Position numbers and translations under genes: made by a program. A stretch of 64,000 bases of DNA from Pseudarthrobacter sp. NamB4 (lineage in GTDB: Bacteria; Actinomycetota; Actinomycetes; Actinomycetales; Micrococcaceae), in contig NZ_VAHM01000007.1 in NCBI RefSeq assembly GCF_005796185.1, forward strand, positions 124,001 to 188,000. The letters are read 5' to 3'. The notes below the pieces were generated by a model, which was given only the letters and a program-made list of their open reading frames with translations, ran no database searches and was not told where the DNA came from. Of this stretch, positions 1 through 8,365 are shown in pieces (the first letter of the stretch is position 1; each line of letters opens with the position of its first letter).

Positions 1-681
1 CAGCCGACGGCGGCGGCGCACTTTCTTGGACGGCTTGGCCACTACGGTTGCGGCCGAGGCGCCGGGACGGAAATCGTGGTGCCCGCCGGCATGATGGTCG
101 CCATGATGCGCTTCACTGTGGTGCGGATTTCCGTGATGGACATCCCCGTGATGACCGCTTTCGTGGTACTGGACTTCCTCATAGGCATCGCCGTGCTGCC
201 CACGCTCCGGATAGCCGCCGTCGGCATAGTGAACGTCCTCCGTGTAGGGCGTCTCACCCGCACGGCCGTGGTGGGCCAGCATAGGCGCCGCGTAGGCGGC
301 GTCCACGTCCCCGTGGTGCGGCTCCTGGTGATGCATTGTGTCCCCGCGGCCCGCGTAGTCCTGCCGGGACTGCTGGATCGAGGGTGGGGCAGCAGGTGCC
401 GCCGGAACCGGCTGCTCCTCCGGGGCAATGTTCCCGCTTACGGCAGCTTTCCCGGTTACGGCCAGGTTTTCGGCTGCGGCAGCGTTTTCCGGACCGGCAA
501 TGGAAGGAGCCCCGGCCGGCGGCGGAGGAACATCATGGCCCGTTTCGTAGGCCTGCTCGGGAACGGCGTCATGGTCCCCGGTGTGGGTCTTTTCCCGCGC
601 ACGGAGTTCCTTGCGGGTCAGCGGTCTGGCTGCCCCGGCCTCCAGCGGACCGGAAGCGTCGTCAATGTTGGCAGGGCTCAC
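1..681 (-). CDS. mltG: Endolytic murein transglycosylase MltG, N-terminal part (3' end outside window)
   Basis: Only the first 227 codons are present; the membrane and YceG/MltG catalytic domains lie beyond the window edge, so the identity rests mainly on context (alaS-ruvX-mltG is a conserved actinobacterial order). The GTG start at 681 overlaps the ruvX stop (GTGA) and follows a GGAAGG ribosome site. The visible part is a disordered cytoplasmic tail rich in Ala, Pro and Glu, then a His-rich segment (residues about 117-202, 21 His, mostly HH pairs followed by G, D or E) and a basic cluster KKVRRRRR at 220-226 that should precede the membrane helix. MltG cleaves nascent glycan strands to set their length. 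The His-rich tail is not part of the known catalytic fold. Confidence 0.8.
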   Translation of the reverse strand, partial: MSPANIDDASGPLEAGAARPLTRKELRAREKTHTGDHDAVPEQAYETGHDVPPPPAGAPSIAGPENAAAAENLAVTGKAAVSGNIAPEEQPVPAAPAAPPSIQQSRQDYAGRGDTMHHQEPHHGDVDAAYAAPMLAHHGRAGETPYTEDVHYADGGYPERGQHGDAYEEVQYHESGHHGDVHHGNPHHSEAHHGDHHAGGHHDFRPGASAATVVAKPSKKVRRRRRL

Positions 682-1277
682 TGTTGCCTTCCATTATCTG
701 AAGATCGGGCCGTGTCACCTGTGGCGGCACGAACAGAGCTATCCTGTCCGCTGCCTCCCAGGTCCACGGAAGGGGCCGGCGGCGTCACGCGTGAGCCGAC
801 GTCCGCTCCCCTGGCTTTCTGCATGTCGATGGCGTGCTGAAGGATGCCTGCCGCCGCGACCTGATCAACCACTTTACGGTGGTTCCTGCTGCTCATGCCA
901 GCTTCATGCAGGTTCCGGTGCGCCGTGACGCTGCTGAGGCGCTCGTCCACGAGGTTCACCGGCACCTCAAGGGCACGCGCTGCCAGCTCTGCGGCCAACA
1001 GCAGGGCGTAGTCCCTCGCCATTTCCGCAGACGACCGTTCTTCACCCTTCATGGTCCGGGGCAGCCCGACGATGACCTGCACCGCCCCAAGTTCCTCGAC
1101 CAGGTTTACGATTACCCGGATGTCCGAGTTCTTCTTCGCGTTGCGGTCCAGGGTTTTGTACGGGGTGGCCAGGATGGAGTCGCGGTCGCAGACGGCAACC
1201 CCCACCCGGACGGTGCCGACGTCCACCCCCAGTTTGATGCCCTGGGGGTAGGCGCCGGCAGCTGCAGGATCGGTCAT
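678..1277 (-). CDS. ruvX: RuvX/YqgF-family Holliday junction resolvase-like nuclease
   Basis: A 199-residue RNase H-fold protein of the YqgF/RuvX family, implicated in 16S rRNA 5' processing and Holliday junction resolution. The N-terminal GVDVGTVRVGVA carries the first catalytic Asp, VGLPRTMKGEE and LVDERLSS are the conserved central motifs, and KVVDQVAAAGILQ leads to the last acidic position. The start at 1277 is chosen because upstream codons would run into alaS, whose stop lies 7 bp upstream. A polar tail of about 45 residues after the fold is not expected to be catalytic. It is probably co-transcribed with alaS and mltG, with a 4-nt overlap to mltG. Confidence 0.93.
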   Translation of the reverse strand: MTDPAAAGAYPQGIKLGVDVGTVRVGVAVCDRDSILATPYKTLDRNAKKNSDIRVIVNLVEELGAVQVIVGLPRTMKGEERSSAEMARDYALLLAAELAARALEVPVNLVDERLSSVTAHRNLHEAGMSSRNHRKVVDQVAAAGILQHAIDMQKARGADVGSRVTPPAPSVDLGGSGQDSSVRAATGDTARSSDNGRQQ

Positions 1278-1284
1278 GGGAGGA

Positions 1285-3963
1285 TTAGCGACGCGAGATG
1301 GCATCGACGACGGCGGCCAGCGCCTGGGCGGTCTTGCCGGGGTCGGTTCCGCCGCCCTGGGCGACGTCGTCCTTGCCTCCGCCGCCCCCGCCGAGGATAC
1401 CGGCAGCAAGGCGGACCAGTGCTCCGGCTTTGACTCCGGCTTCCCGCGCAGCCTCATTGGTGGCCACCAGGATGATGGGGCGGTCATTGGCGACGCCGGC
1501 CACTGCCACCGTTGCCGGCGCCGCTCCCAGCCGGTTCCTCAGGTCCAGGGCGAGTCCGCGAATATCGTCCGCACCATTGACCTGGCCTGCGTCATGGGCG
1601 ATGACGCTGACACCGCCGGCATCCTTGGCAGTATTGACCAGCTGGGCGGCCGAGGCGGCCAGCTGCTCCTTGCGCAGCCTGTCGAGTTCCTTCTCCGTGG
1701 CCTTCAGCTTGGCAAGGGTGGCGGCAATCCGGTCGGCCAGCTGGCCGGACGGGACCTTCAGCATCTCGGTCAGCTCGGTGACCAGGGCCCGTTCGGCCGC
1801 CAGGTGCCGGAATGCATCCATGCCTACGAAGGCCTCCACACGGCGGTTTCCGGAACCGACTGACTGTTCGCCCAGGAGCGACAGGCTGCCGATCAGCGAG
1901 GTGTTGGACACGTGGGTTCCACCGCACAGCTCACGTGACCATGCGCCGTCGATCTCCACCACGCGCACTTCGTTGCCGTAGTTCTCGCCAAAGAGCGCCA
2001 TGGCGCCCAGGGCCTTGGCCTCCGCCAGCGCCATCACCTTGGTCTCCACCGCGTAGTTGTTGCGGATGGCCAGGTTGGAGACTTCCTCGATTTCCGAGCG
2101 GGTTGCCGTGCTCAGGCCCTCGCCCCAGGCGAAGTCGAAGCGCAGGTAGCCGGCTTTGTTGAAGGAGCCGCGCTGGGTGGCCTCCGGCCCGAGAATCTGG
2201 TGCAGCGCGGCGTGCACGATGTGCGTGCCCGTGTGCGCCTGCTCGGCAGCGTGCCGGCGTTCACGGTCGACGGCGGCGCGCACCAGGGAGTCCGCCCCGA
2301 TTTCGCCCTCGCGCACGATGGCCTTGTGCACGCTCAGGCCCTTCAGCGGGCGCTGCACGTCAAGGACCTCCACGACGAACCCGTCCCCGGTGATCAGGCC
2401 GGTGTCTGCCGCCTGCCCGCCGGCTTCGGCATAGAACGGGGTTTCGGCCAGGACAAGCTCGATTTCATCGCCGGTGGCGGCCTGCTGCACCGGCCGGCCT
2501 CCGGCCAGGAGGCCGCGGACGCGCGATTCGGCGTCGAGCTCAGTGTAGCCGGTAAAGACGGTCTCACCCTGGGTAAGGATTTCCTGGAAGGCGCTGAGGT
2601 CGGCGTGGCCGCCCTTCTTTCCCTTGGCGTCCGCCTGGGCGCGCTGGCGCTGCTCCTGCATCAGGCTGCGGAAAGCGGCCTCGTCAACCTTGAGTCCGGC
2701 TTCCTCGGCCATCTCAAGCGTGAGGTCGATTGGGAAGCCGTAAGTGTCGTGCAGGGTGAAAGCGTCTTCGCCGGACAGCGGCTTGTTCGCGGCCTTAGAC
2801 TCCTTGACGGCGTCCTCCAGGCGGGCCGTACCCGAAGCGATGGTTCGCAGGAAGGCCTTTTCTTCGGCGTAGGCGATCCGGCTGATGCGGGCGAAGTCGG
2901 TGTCCACCACGGGGTAGACGCCCTTCATGGCGTCCCGGGAGGCCGGCAGCAACTCGGGCAGGCACGCCTGCTCGACGCCCAGAAGCCGCATTGAGCGGAC
3001 GGCGCGGCGGATCAGGCGGCGCAGGACGTAGCCACGGCCTTCGTTCGAGGGGGTCACGCCGTCGGAAATCAGCATCAAAGCCGAGCGGATGTGGTCGGCG
3101 ACCACGCGCATCCGCACGTCATCTGTGTGGTGGGGGTCGTCGTCGGACTCCGCGGAAGTGTATTCCTTACCGGAGAGTTCGGCAGCCTTGTCGATGACGG
3201 GGCGGACCTGGTCCGTCTCGTACATGTTCTCGACGCCCTGCAGGATCATGGCCAGGCGTTCCATGCCCAGGCCGGTGTCGATGTTGCGCTTGGGAAGTTC
3301 GCCCACAACGTCGAAGTCTTCCTTCGAGCGGACATTTTCGATCTGGTACTGCATGAACACGAGGTTCCAGATCTCGATGTAGCGGGTCTCGTCTGCCAGC
3401 GGACCGCCCTCCACGCCGTAGGCGGGGCCGCGGTCGTAGTAGATCTCCGAGCAGGGGCCGGCGGGGCCGGGCTGTCCGGTGTGCCAGTAGTTGTCCGACT
3501 TGCCCATCTTCTGGATGCGCTCTGCAGGCACGCCGGTGTTCTTGAGCCACAGTTCCTTGGCTTCGTCGTCCTCTTCGTAGACGGTGACCCAGAGCCGTTC
3601 CGGCGCAAGCCCGTAGCCGCCGTCGTCAACGCTCCTGGTGAGCAGCTCCCAGGCGAACTTGATGGCGTCTTCCTTGAAGTAGTCGCCGAAGGAGAAGTTG
3701 CCGCACATCTGGAAGAAGGTGCCGTGACGGGCAGTCTTGCCCACTTCCTCGATATCGCCGGTGCGGATGCACTTCTGCACGCTGGTGGCACGGGAGTAGG
3801 GAGCCTCTTCGCGGGCGGTGAGGTAGGGAATGAACGGCACCATGCCGGCAACCGTGAACAGCAGCGAGGGGTCGCTGGAGACCAGCGACGCGGAGGGAAC
3901 CGCGGTGTGGCCCTTGCTGACAAAAAAGTCCACCCAGCGCTTTGTGATCTCCTGCGACTTCAT
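1285..3963 (-). CDS. alaS: Alanyl-tRNA synthetase
   Basis: Charges tRNA-Ala in the cytoplasm. The 892-residue length is normal for full-length AlaRS. The class II catalytic core opens with MKSQEITKRWVDFF and contains the VQKCIRTGDIEEVG and FFQMCGNFSFGDYF signatures. The editing domain has the zinc ligands HTGTH and CGGTH, and the C-terminal C-Ala domain ends in the Gly-rich GGGGGGKDDVAQGGG motif typical of the family. The start at 3963 is preferred over in-frame upstream codons because MKSQEI is the conserved N-terminus and an AGAAGGG sequence lies upstream. It begins a run with ruvX and mltG on the same strand. Confidence 0.98.
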   Translation of the reverse strand: MKSQEITKRWVDFFVSKGHTAVPSASLVSSDPSLLFTVAGMVPFIPYLTAREEAPYSRATSVQKCIRTGDIEEVGKTARHGTFFQMCGNFSFGDYFKEDAIKFAWELLTRSVDDGGYGLAPERLWVTVYEEDDEAKELWLKNTGVPAERIQKMGKSDNYWHTGQPGPAGPCSEIYYDRGPAYGVEGGPLADETRYIEIWNLVFMQYQIENVRSKEDFDVVGELPKRNIDTGLGMERLAMILQGVENMYETDQVRPVIDKAAELSGKEYTSAESDDDPHHTDDVRMRVVADHIRSALMLISDGVTPSNEGRGYVLRRLIRRAVRSMRLLGVEQACLPELLPASRDAMKGVYPVVDTDFARISRIAYAEEKAFLRTIASGTARLEDAVKESKAANKPLSGEDAFTLHDTYGFPIDLTLEMAEEAGLKVDEAAFRSLMQEQRQRAQADAKGKKGGHADLSAFQEILTQGETVFTGYTELDAESRVRGLLAGGRPVQQAATGDEIELVLAETPFYAEAGGQAADTGLITGDGFVVEVLDVQRPLKGLSVHKAIVREGEIGADSLVRAAVDRERRHAAEQAHTGTHIVHAALHQILGPEATQRGSFNKAGYLRFDFAWGEGLSTATRSEIEEVSNLAIRNNYAVETKVMALAEAKALGAMALFGENYGNEVRVVEIDGAWSRELCGGTHVSNTSLIGSLSLLGEQSVGSGNRRVEAFVGMDAFRHLAAERALVTELTEMLKVPSGQLADRIAATLAKLKATEKELDRLRKEQLAASAAQLVNTAKDAGGVSVIAHDAGQVNGADDIRGLALDLRNRLGAAPATVAVAGVANDRPIILVATNEAAREAGVKAGALVRLAAGILGGGGGGKDDVAQGGGTDPGKTAQALAAVVDAISRR

Positions 3964-4089
3964 GAGCTGTGTACTTACCCTTCTTGCTCCATGCCTCGTC
4001 TGCGGCACGGAGGTTCTTTCGTGTGGCCGGTACCGCGTGGACGGTTTCGGCCCGGTGTGGTTCAAACGTTGTTGCTGCCGTTGCCCGGG

Positions 4090-4332
4090 TCAGCGGCGTG
4101 CCAGGTCTCCCGACTCCAGCCCGAGGGCCGTCCGGAGGTCCGTTTCGCGTTCCCGCATGCCGGCCCGGAGCGCATCGGCGAAGTCGTAGACGCCGTCAGC
4201 GAGGCGCCCCACCGCCCGGTTCAGGCCCTCGGGGCCGAGAGTGGACTGCATGCTGGCCTGCGCTTCGGTGACCTTGCGGAAGGCAATCACTCCGATTGCC
4301 ACGCCAATTCCCATCCAGACGATTCGTTTCAT
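4090..4332 (-). CDS. Small DUF6167-like membrane-anchored protein
   Basis: An 80-residue protein with one N-terminal hydrophobic segment (about residues 4-18) followed by an amphipathic, charged C-terminal region ending in LARR. Its size, single helix and position between a DUF948 protein and alaS match the DUF6167 proteins found there in many actinobacteria. Function is unknown; it may associate with the DUF948 protein encoded just upstream, from which it is separated by 19 bp. The family assignment comes from context and general resemblance. Confidence 0.75.
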   Translation of the reverse strand: MKRIVWMGIGVAIGVIAFRKVTEAQASMQSTLGPEGLNRAVGRLADGVYDFADALRAGMRERETDLRTALGLESGDLARR

Positions 4333-4351
4333 GTGTGTGGTCCTCCGGATA

Positions 4352-4726
4352 TCAGCGGCTGCGGCGGCCGGCAGCGGGTTTCTTGCGGTTGGTCAGTGCG
4401 GTGCGGACACCGTAGCTGAAAGCTGCCACCTTGATGAGCGGCGATCCGACCGTGGCAGCCACCAGGGAAGACAGTGCCGACAGGTTGGCCGAGGCGTCGG
4501 AGACGTTGGACGAGATGCCGTCCACCTTCTTCAGCTGCTGGTTGGTGGTGGACACGGTGGCCGTTACCTCGTCCATGAGGGGCGTGGCGCCGTCGCTCAG
4601 GGAACGGATGGTGGTGCGCACCTCGTCAAGCACCTTGCCAAGTTTCAGGATGGGCACTGCGAGCAGCAGCACCAGGAGCGCAAACACTCCGGCAGCGATC
4701 AGGCCGGCAATATCGCCACCAGACAT
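4352..4726 (-). CDS. DUF948 domain-containing membrane protein
   Basis: A 124-residue protein with an N-terminal membrane helix (about residues 6-27, GLIAAGVFALLVLLLAVPIL) and a long amphipathic helix with regular Leu, Val and Ser spacing, as in DUF948 proteins. A weakly hydrophobic Ala/Val segment follows, then a basic tail (KKPAAGRRSR). DUF948 proteins are envelope-associated and of unknown function. It is first in a probable transcript with the DUF6167-like protein, and is separated from rpsD by that gene's terminator. Confidence 0.85.
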   Translation of the reverse strand: MSGGDIAGLIAAGVFALLVLLLAVPILKLGKVLDEVRTTIRSLSDGATPLMDEVTATVSTTNQQLKKVDGISSNVSDASANLSALSSLVAATVGSPLIKVAAFSYGVRTALTNRKKPAAGRRSR

Positions 4727-4821
4727 AGACGTTCATCTCCTCGAAATTCTGTGGTTCGGTTGCATCCGGTAGGAGCGCACTTAAGCGCATTCCGCAGATG
4801 TCCCCCAAGTACCTTACATAC

Positions 4822-4855
4822 AAAAAAGCCCGTGGCGCTTGCCACGGGCTTTTTT
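4822..4855 (-). terminator. Intrinsic terminator of rpsD
   Basis: A near-perfect hairpin (AGCCCGTGGC pairing with GCCACGGGCT) flanked by A and T runs lies 18 bp beyond the rpsD stop. The A/T tracts on both sides would let it work in either direction, but only rpsD on the minus strand runs into it. Confidence 0.93.
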
Positions 4856-4872
4856 GGATACGCTGCCGGAAT

Positions 4873-5499
4873 TTAGCGTGCGTAGAATTCGACGACGAGC
4901 TGCTCTTCGCAGGTCACGGGAATCTCGGAGCGCTTGGGGCGGCGGACCAGGCGTGCCTGCAGGGCTTCCAGCTTGACGTCCAGGTAGGCCGGAACGGCAG
5001 GCAGGACGTCGCGGTGGGCGCCGGCGGCGGCAACCTGGAGCGGAACCATGGTTTCGCTTCGGCTGTGGACGTGGACCAGCTGGCCCTCGCCGACGCGGAA
5101 CGACGGACGGTCAACGCGGATTCCGTCAACCATGATGTGGCGGTGCACAACCAGCTGGCGGGCCTGGGCGATGGTGCGGGCGAAGCCGGCACGCAGGACC
5201 AGGGCGTCGAGACGCATTTCGAGCAGTTCGATGAGGTTCTCACCGGTCAGGCCCTTGGTGCGGCGGGCTTCTTCGAAGGCACGGGTCATCTGTGCTTCGC
5301 GGATGCCGTACTGGGCGCGCAGGCGCTGCTTTTCGCGCAGACGTACGGCGTAGTCGGAGTCCTGCTTCTTGCGGGCACGGCCATGCTCACCGGGGCCGTA
5401 CGGGCGGCGCTCCATGTACTTGGCGGCCTTGGGGGTCAGAGCAATGCCGAGGGACCGCGAGAGGCGGGCCTGACGGCGAGCACGAGTGTTGTTAGCCAC
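4873..5499 (-). CDS. rpsD: 30S ribosomal protein S4
   Basis: A primary 16S rRNA-binding protein that nucleates small-subunit assembly. The 208 residues have the expected N-terminal region (MANNTRARRQARLSRSLG), the YGPGEHG motif and a central S4 RNA-binding domain (RLDALVLRAGFARTIAQARQ then VVHRHIMVDG). The N-terminus has no zinc-binding Cys set, so this is the zinc-independent (C-minus) form. It stands alone rather than in the alpha operon, as is common in Micrococcales. The start has GGAAGGACAC just upstream, and a terminator follows. Confidence 0.98.
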   Translation of the reverse strand: MANNTRARRQARLSRSLGIALTPKAAKYMERRPYGPGEHGRARKKQDSDYAVRLREKQRLRAQYGIREAQMTRAFEEARRTKGLTGENLIELLEMRLDALVLRAGFARTIAQARQLVVHRHIMVDGIRVDRPSFRVGEGQLVHVHSRSETMVPLQVAAAGAHRDVLPAVPAYLDVKLEALQARLVRRPKRSEIPVTCEEQLVVEFYAR

Positions 5500-5654
5500 T
5501 TGTGTCCTTCCAATATCTGCGGTGTGTCAGTGTTACTGGCCTCCACGATGGAGAGCATCGGCCAACCGCTGCCTTTTGCTACTGGGCGCAGGCATAACCT
5601 TCTCAACATAGAATTGGGGAGATTGTGCGTCCGCGCCTTGCCAGACAAACATCC

Positions 5655-5660
5655 ATTCTA
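5655..5660 (-). promoter_or_regulatory. Candidate -10 element for rpsD
   Basis: Read on the minus strand this is TAGAAT, close to the consensus -10 hexamer, and it gives a leader of about 150 nt to the rpsD start. The best -35 candidate (TTGTCC) has a spacer of about 20 nt, longer than ideal, so the call is tentative. Confidence 0.4.
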
Positions 5661-5686
5661 CACGGCGCCCGCGTTCCACCGGACAA

Positions 5687-7111
5687 TCACTTGCCCCGTA
5701 CGATCTTCCGGAGCCGCTCCAGCCGCACGGCAATGTCGCGCTCGGCACCATTCGCGGTGGGCTGGTAGTAGTCCTTCCCCACCAGGTCATCCGGCGGATA
5801 CTGCTGGGTGGCCACCGCGTGCGGAGCATCATGGGCGTATCTGTATCCCACCCCGTGGCCCAGCTGCTTGGATCCCGGGTAGTGCGCGTCCCTGAGGTGG
5901 GCAGGGATGCCGTTGCCGAGCCCGGCCCGGACGTCGGCGACGGCCTTGTTGATGCCCATGTACGCCGCGTTGGATTTGGGCGCGGTAGCCAGGTGCACTA
6001 CGGCTTCGGCGAGGATGATCCGGCCTTCGGGCATGCCGATCAGCTGGACGGCCTGGGCCGCGGCCACGGCTGTCTGCAAGGCGGTGGGATCCGCCATGCC
6101 CACATCCTCGGCAGCCGAGATCATGATCCGGCGGGCCACGAAGCGCGGGTCCTCCCCCGCCTCCAGCATCCGCGCCAAGTAGTGCAGTGCGGCATCGACG
6201 TCCGAGCCGCGGATTGACTTGATGAAGGCACTGATCACGTCATAGTGCTGGTCACCCGCGCGGTCATAGCGGACGGCGGCGACGTCCAGGGCGCGCTCGG
6301 TGTGTTTAAGTTCGACGGCGACAGGCCCTTCGCCGGCGTCGTCTGCATCACCGAAGGCAACACCGGCGGCCGCTTCCAGGGCGGTCAGGGCGCGCCGCGC
6401 GTCACCGCCGGAAAGCCTGACCAGATGGTCCAGCGCTTCCTCACTGACGGCTACCTTCCCGCCGAGTCCCCGCGGATCAACTATGGCGCGCTGCAGCAGA
6501 CCCTCGATATCACCGTCAGTCAGCGGACGAAGCGTCAGCAGCAGGGACCGGGACAGCAGGGGCGACACCACGGAGAACGACGGGTTTTCGGTAGTGGCCG
6601 CCACCAGGACCACCCACCGGTTCTCGACCCCTGGCAGCAGCGCATCCTGCTGCGCCTTGTTGAACCGGTGGATCTCGTCCAGGAACAGGACGGTGGTGGT
6701 TTTGTACAGGTCCCTGGCCGTCAGTGCGTCATCCATGACCCGCCGCACGTCCTTCACCCCGGCGGTGACCGCGGAAAGCTCCACGAACTTTCGCCCTGGA
6801 CCGCGGGCGATCACGTGGGCAAGGGTGGTTTTTCCCGTTCCGGGCGGACCCCAGAGGATGAGAGAAGTGGGTCCCGCGGGGCCTGATGTGTCAGCTCCCG
6901 CCCCGGCCGCCAGCTGGCGCAAGGGTGACCCATGGCCGAGGAGGTGCTGTTGGCCCACCACCTCATCAAGGGTGCGGGGACGCATCCGGACGGCAAGCGG
7001 ACCGCGCGGGGAAGCGTTCCCGCCTCCCCCGGCAGGCCGGCCGGCAGCCGGCGCACCGTTGCCGCCGCCGTCGTCATCATTGCCGGGCCCGTGCCCGAAG
7101 AGATCATCCAC
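5687..7111 (-). CDS. rarA: Replication-associated recombination protein A (RarA/MgsA)
   Basis: A 474-residue AAA+ ATPase related to clamp-loader subunits, acting at stalled replication forks. The Walker A motif GPPGTGKT is at about 88-95 and Walker [11 protein letters not shown] at about 141-150; the C-terminal MgsA region includes [10 protein letters not shown] and a final zone beginning YKYAHD-like (here [11 protein letters not shown]). GTG start at 7111. The first 35 residues are Gly/Asp-rich and probably disordered. It is transcribed toward rpsD and diverges from the acVLRF1 gene across a 71-bp gap. Confidence 0.95.
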   Translation of the reverse strand: MDDLFGHGPGNDDDGGGNGAPAAGRPAGGGGNASPRGPLAVRMRPRTLDEVVGQQHLLGHGSPLRQLAAGAGADTSGPAGPTSLILWGPPGTGKTTLAHVIARGPGRKFVELSAVTAGVKDVRRVMDDALTARDLYKTTTVLFLDEIHRFNKAQQDALLPGVENRWVVLVAATTENPSFSVVSPLLSRSLLLTLRPLTDGDIEGLLQRAIVDPRGLGGKVAVSEEALDHLVRLSGGDARRALTALEAAAGVAFGDADDAGEGPVAVELKHTERALDVAAVRYDRAGDQHYDVISAFIKSIRGSDVDAALHYLARMLEAGEDPRFVARRIMISAAEDVGMADPTALQTAVAAAQAVQLIGMPEGRIILAEAVVHLATAPKSNAAYMGINKAVADVRAGLGNGIPAHLRDAHYPGSKQLGHGVGYRYAHDAPHAVATQQYPPDDLVGKDYYQPTANGAERDIAVRLERLRKIVRGK

Positions 7112-7182
7112 ATAGATAGGCTACTTCCAGTTCACCTCCGCATTTTCGCCCGCGGAAGCCGCCGCCGCTCAAAGGATGCCGC

Positions 7183-7854
7183 ATGTCTGCACGTACTGCC
7201 GCAGGACAGCACGGGCCCTCCGTCCGGACCGCTTTCGTCCCCGGTGGGCGGGTGGGCGGCTGGGCGGAGCGGTTCGCCGCCGCACACGGCGGATATCAGC
7301 CGATCGATGACGACGACGGCCTGCGGCTGATCGCCGACGACGGCGCTGAGGCGCTGCTCCAGCCGCCCTGGCCGGTTGACGGCCGTCCCGGCCGCGGCAC
7401 GGATGCACTCGAAAGGCTGGTTTCCCTCGCGTCGCAGCCGCGCAGGCTGGGCCTGCTGCTGGTACGCCGCGGAGGCTATGGCGTCGCGGTGGTCAGCGAA
7501 GGACTGGTCCTGGCGTCCAAGCTGGGTTCCACGTACGTCCAGTCGCGGACCGCCGCGGGAGGCCAGTCCCAGCAGCGGTTTGCGCGCCGCCGGTCAAACC
7601 AGGCGGACGCGCTGGTGGAGGCTGTCGCAAAGCAGGCGCAGCGGGTATTCAGCGCAGAGGTCTTTGAGTATGTGGTTCCCGGCGGTGACAGGGCGTTAGC
7701 GGGACTTGTCCTCGAGCACCCGGCCCTGAACGGCTATGCCGGGCTTCCCCGCCTCGCGTATCTTGACGTTCCGGATCCCAAAGCCGCCGTGCTGAAGAAG
7801 GCAGCAGCGGACGCGTGTTCGGTTCGAATCCAGGTGACGGATCCTCGTCCCTAA
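7183..7854 (+). CDS. acVLRF1-family peptidyl-tRNA hydrolase
   Basis: Actinobacterial member of the VLRF1 (Vms1-like release factor 1) superfamily, related in fold to eRF1 and predicted to cleave peptidyl-tRNA on stalled ribosomes or free 50S subunits. The diagnostic loop GGQSQQRFARRRSNQA is at about residues 126-141; its Gln is the expected catalytic residue, analogous to the GGQ of release factors. Length 223, ATG start after AAAGGATG. Its stop codon overlaps the stop of the GNAT pseudogene on the other strand. The family call is based on the loop; the ribosome-rescue role is inferred from relatives. Confidence 0.85.
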   Translation: MSARTAAGQHGPSVRTAFVPGGRVGGWAERFAAAHGGYQPIDDDDGLRLIADDGAEALLQPPWPVDGRPGRGTDALERLVSLASQPRRLGLLLVRRGGYGVAVVSEGLVLASKLGSTYVQSRTAAGGQSQQRFARRRSNQADALVEAVAKQAQRVFSAEVFEYVVPGGDRALAGLVLEHPALNGYAGLPRLAYLDVPDPKAAVLKKAAADACSVRIQVTDPRP

Positions 7855-8318
7855 TTCATCCCGGCGCGCACCGGGGTGAAAGGTCGACAGCCCGTCAATG
7901 CCCGCTGCGGCCGCTGCTGGCGGTAGAGATAGCGGCCCACTTCCCCGAATCCGGCCTGCAGGTACAGCTCCCGGGCAGCGAAGTTGGCTGCTGTGACCAG
8001 CAACCATCGCCAGCTCCGCCTGGCCGCCCCGGCCGTCGACGCTCCACCACAGGTCCAGCCATGCCTCATCCGGCTGGTCCCGGATTTCCGCCTTGACAGC
8101 TGCCGGACCGGGAGGAACGGTGTCTGCACGACGCGCCATGATGAGGGTCTCCGACTGCCGGGTGAAGCCCTGGGCATCCAGGACATCGTTAGGCCCAGCA
8201 TTTGCGGCGGTGTCCGTCACCTGGAAGATCAGCGGCAGGCGCCGGTCCCGATACCACTGGGCCGACTGGCGCAGCGCGGCCAGGGGTTCGAGGGCAATGC
8301 CTCGGGGCCAGAAATCCC
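7851..8318 (-). pseudogene. Degraded GNAT-family N-acetyltransferase
   Basis: Two frames carry parts of one GNAT-like protein. The upstream frame reads through segments such as LAALRQSAQWYRDRRLPLIF and LDLWWSVDGRGGQAELAMV; the downstream frame supplies the typical GNAT end LVTAANFAARELYLQAGF and GRYLYRQQRP. The frame changes near 8000, exactly where the acetyl-CoA loop (R/Q-x-x-G-x-G/A) should be, so that motif is missing. No ATG, GTG or TTG precedes the N-terminal segment before the aspS terminator. Loss of start, loss of the cofactor loop and a frameshift together indicate a dead gene. Confidence 0.72.
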
Positions 8319-8355
8319 TGAAGGCCCTCCCGTCCGGGAGGGCCTTCAGGGATTT
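8312..8355 (-). terminator. aspS terminator hairpin
   Basis: A perfect inverted repeat with 21-nt arms (8312-8332 and 8335-8355; each contains CTGAAGGCCCTCC or its complement) and a 2-nt loop begins 11 bp past the aspS stop. It lacks a strong T tract, so it may act by structure or with Rho. Confidence 0.8.
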
Positions 8356-8365
8356 AGGCGGGAAC

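Noticed and set aside
3091..4419. Long open frames antisense to alaS (and similar ones opposite rel, dnaE2, pdxS, aspS)
   Set aside because: Typical of GC-rich coding DNA, where the opposite strand has few stops. The alaS, rel and other products on the real strand are full-length with clear motifs.
7815..7845. GGTTCGAATCC, the usual tRNA T-loop sequence
   Set aside because: It lies inside the acVLRF1 reading frame and has no matching acceptor, D or anticodon arms around it.
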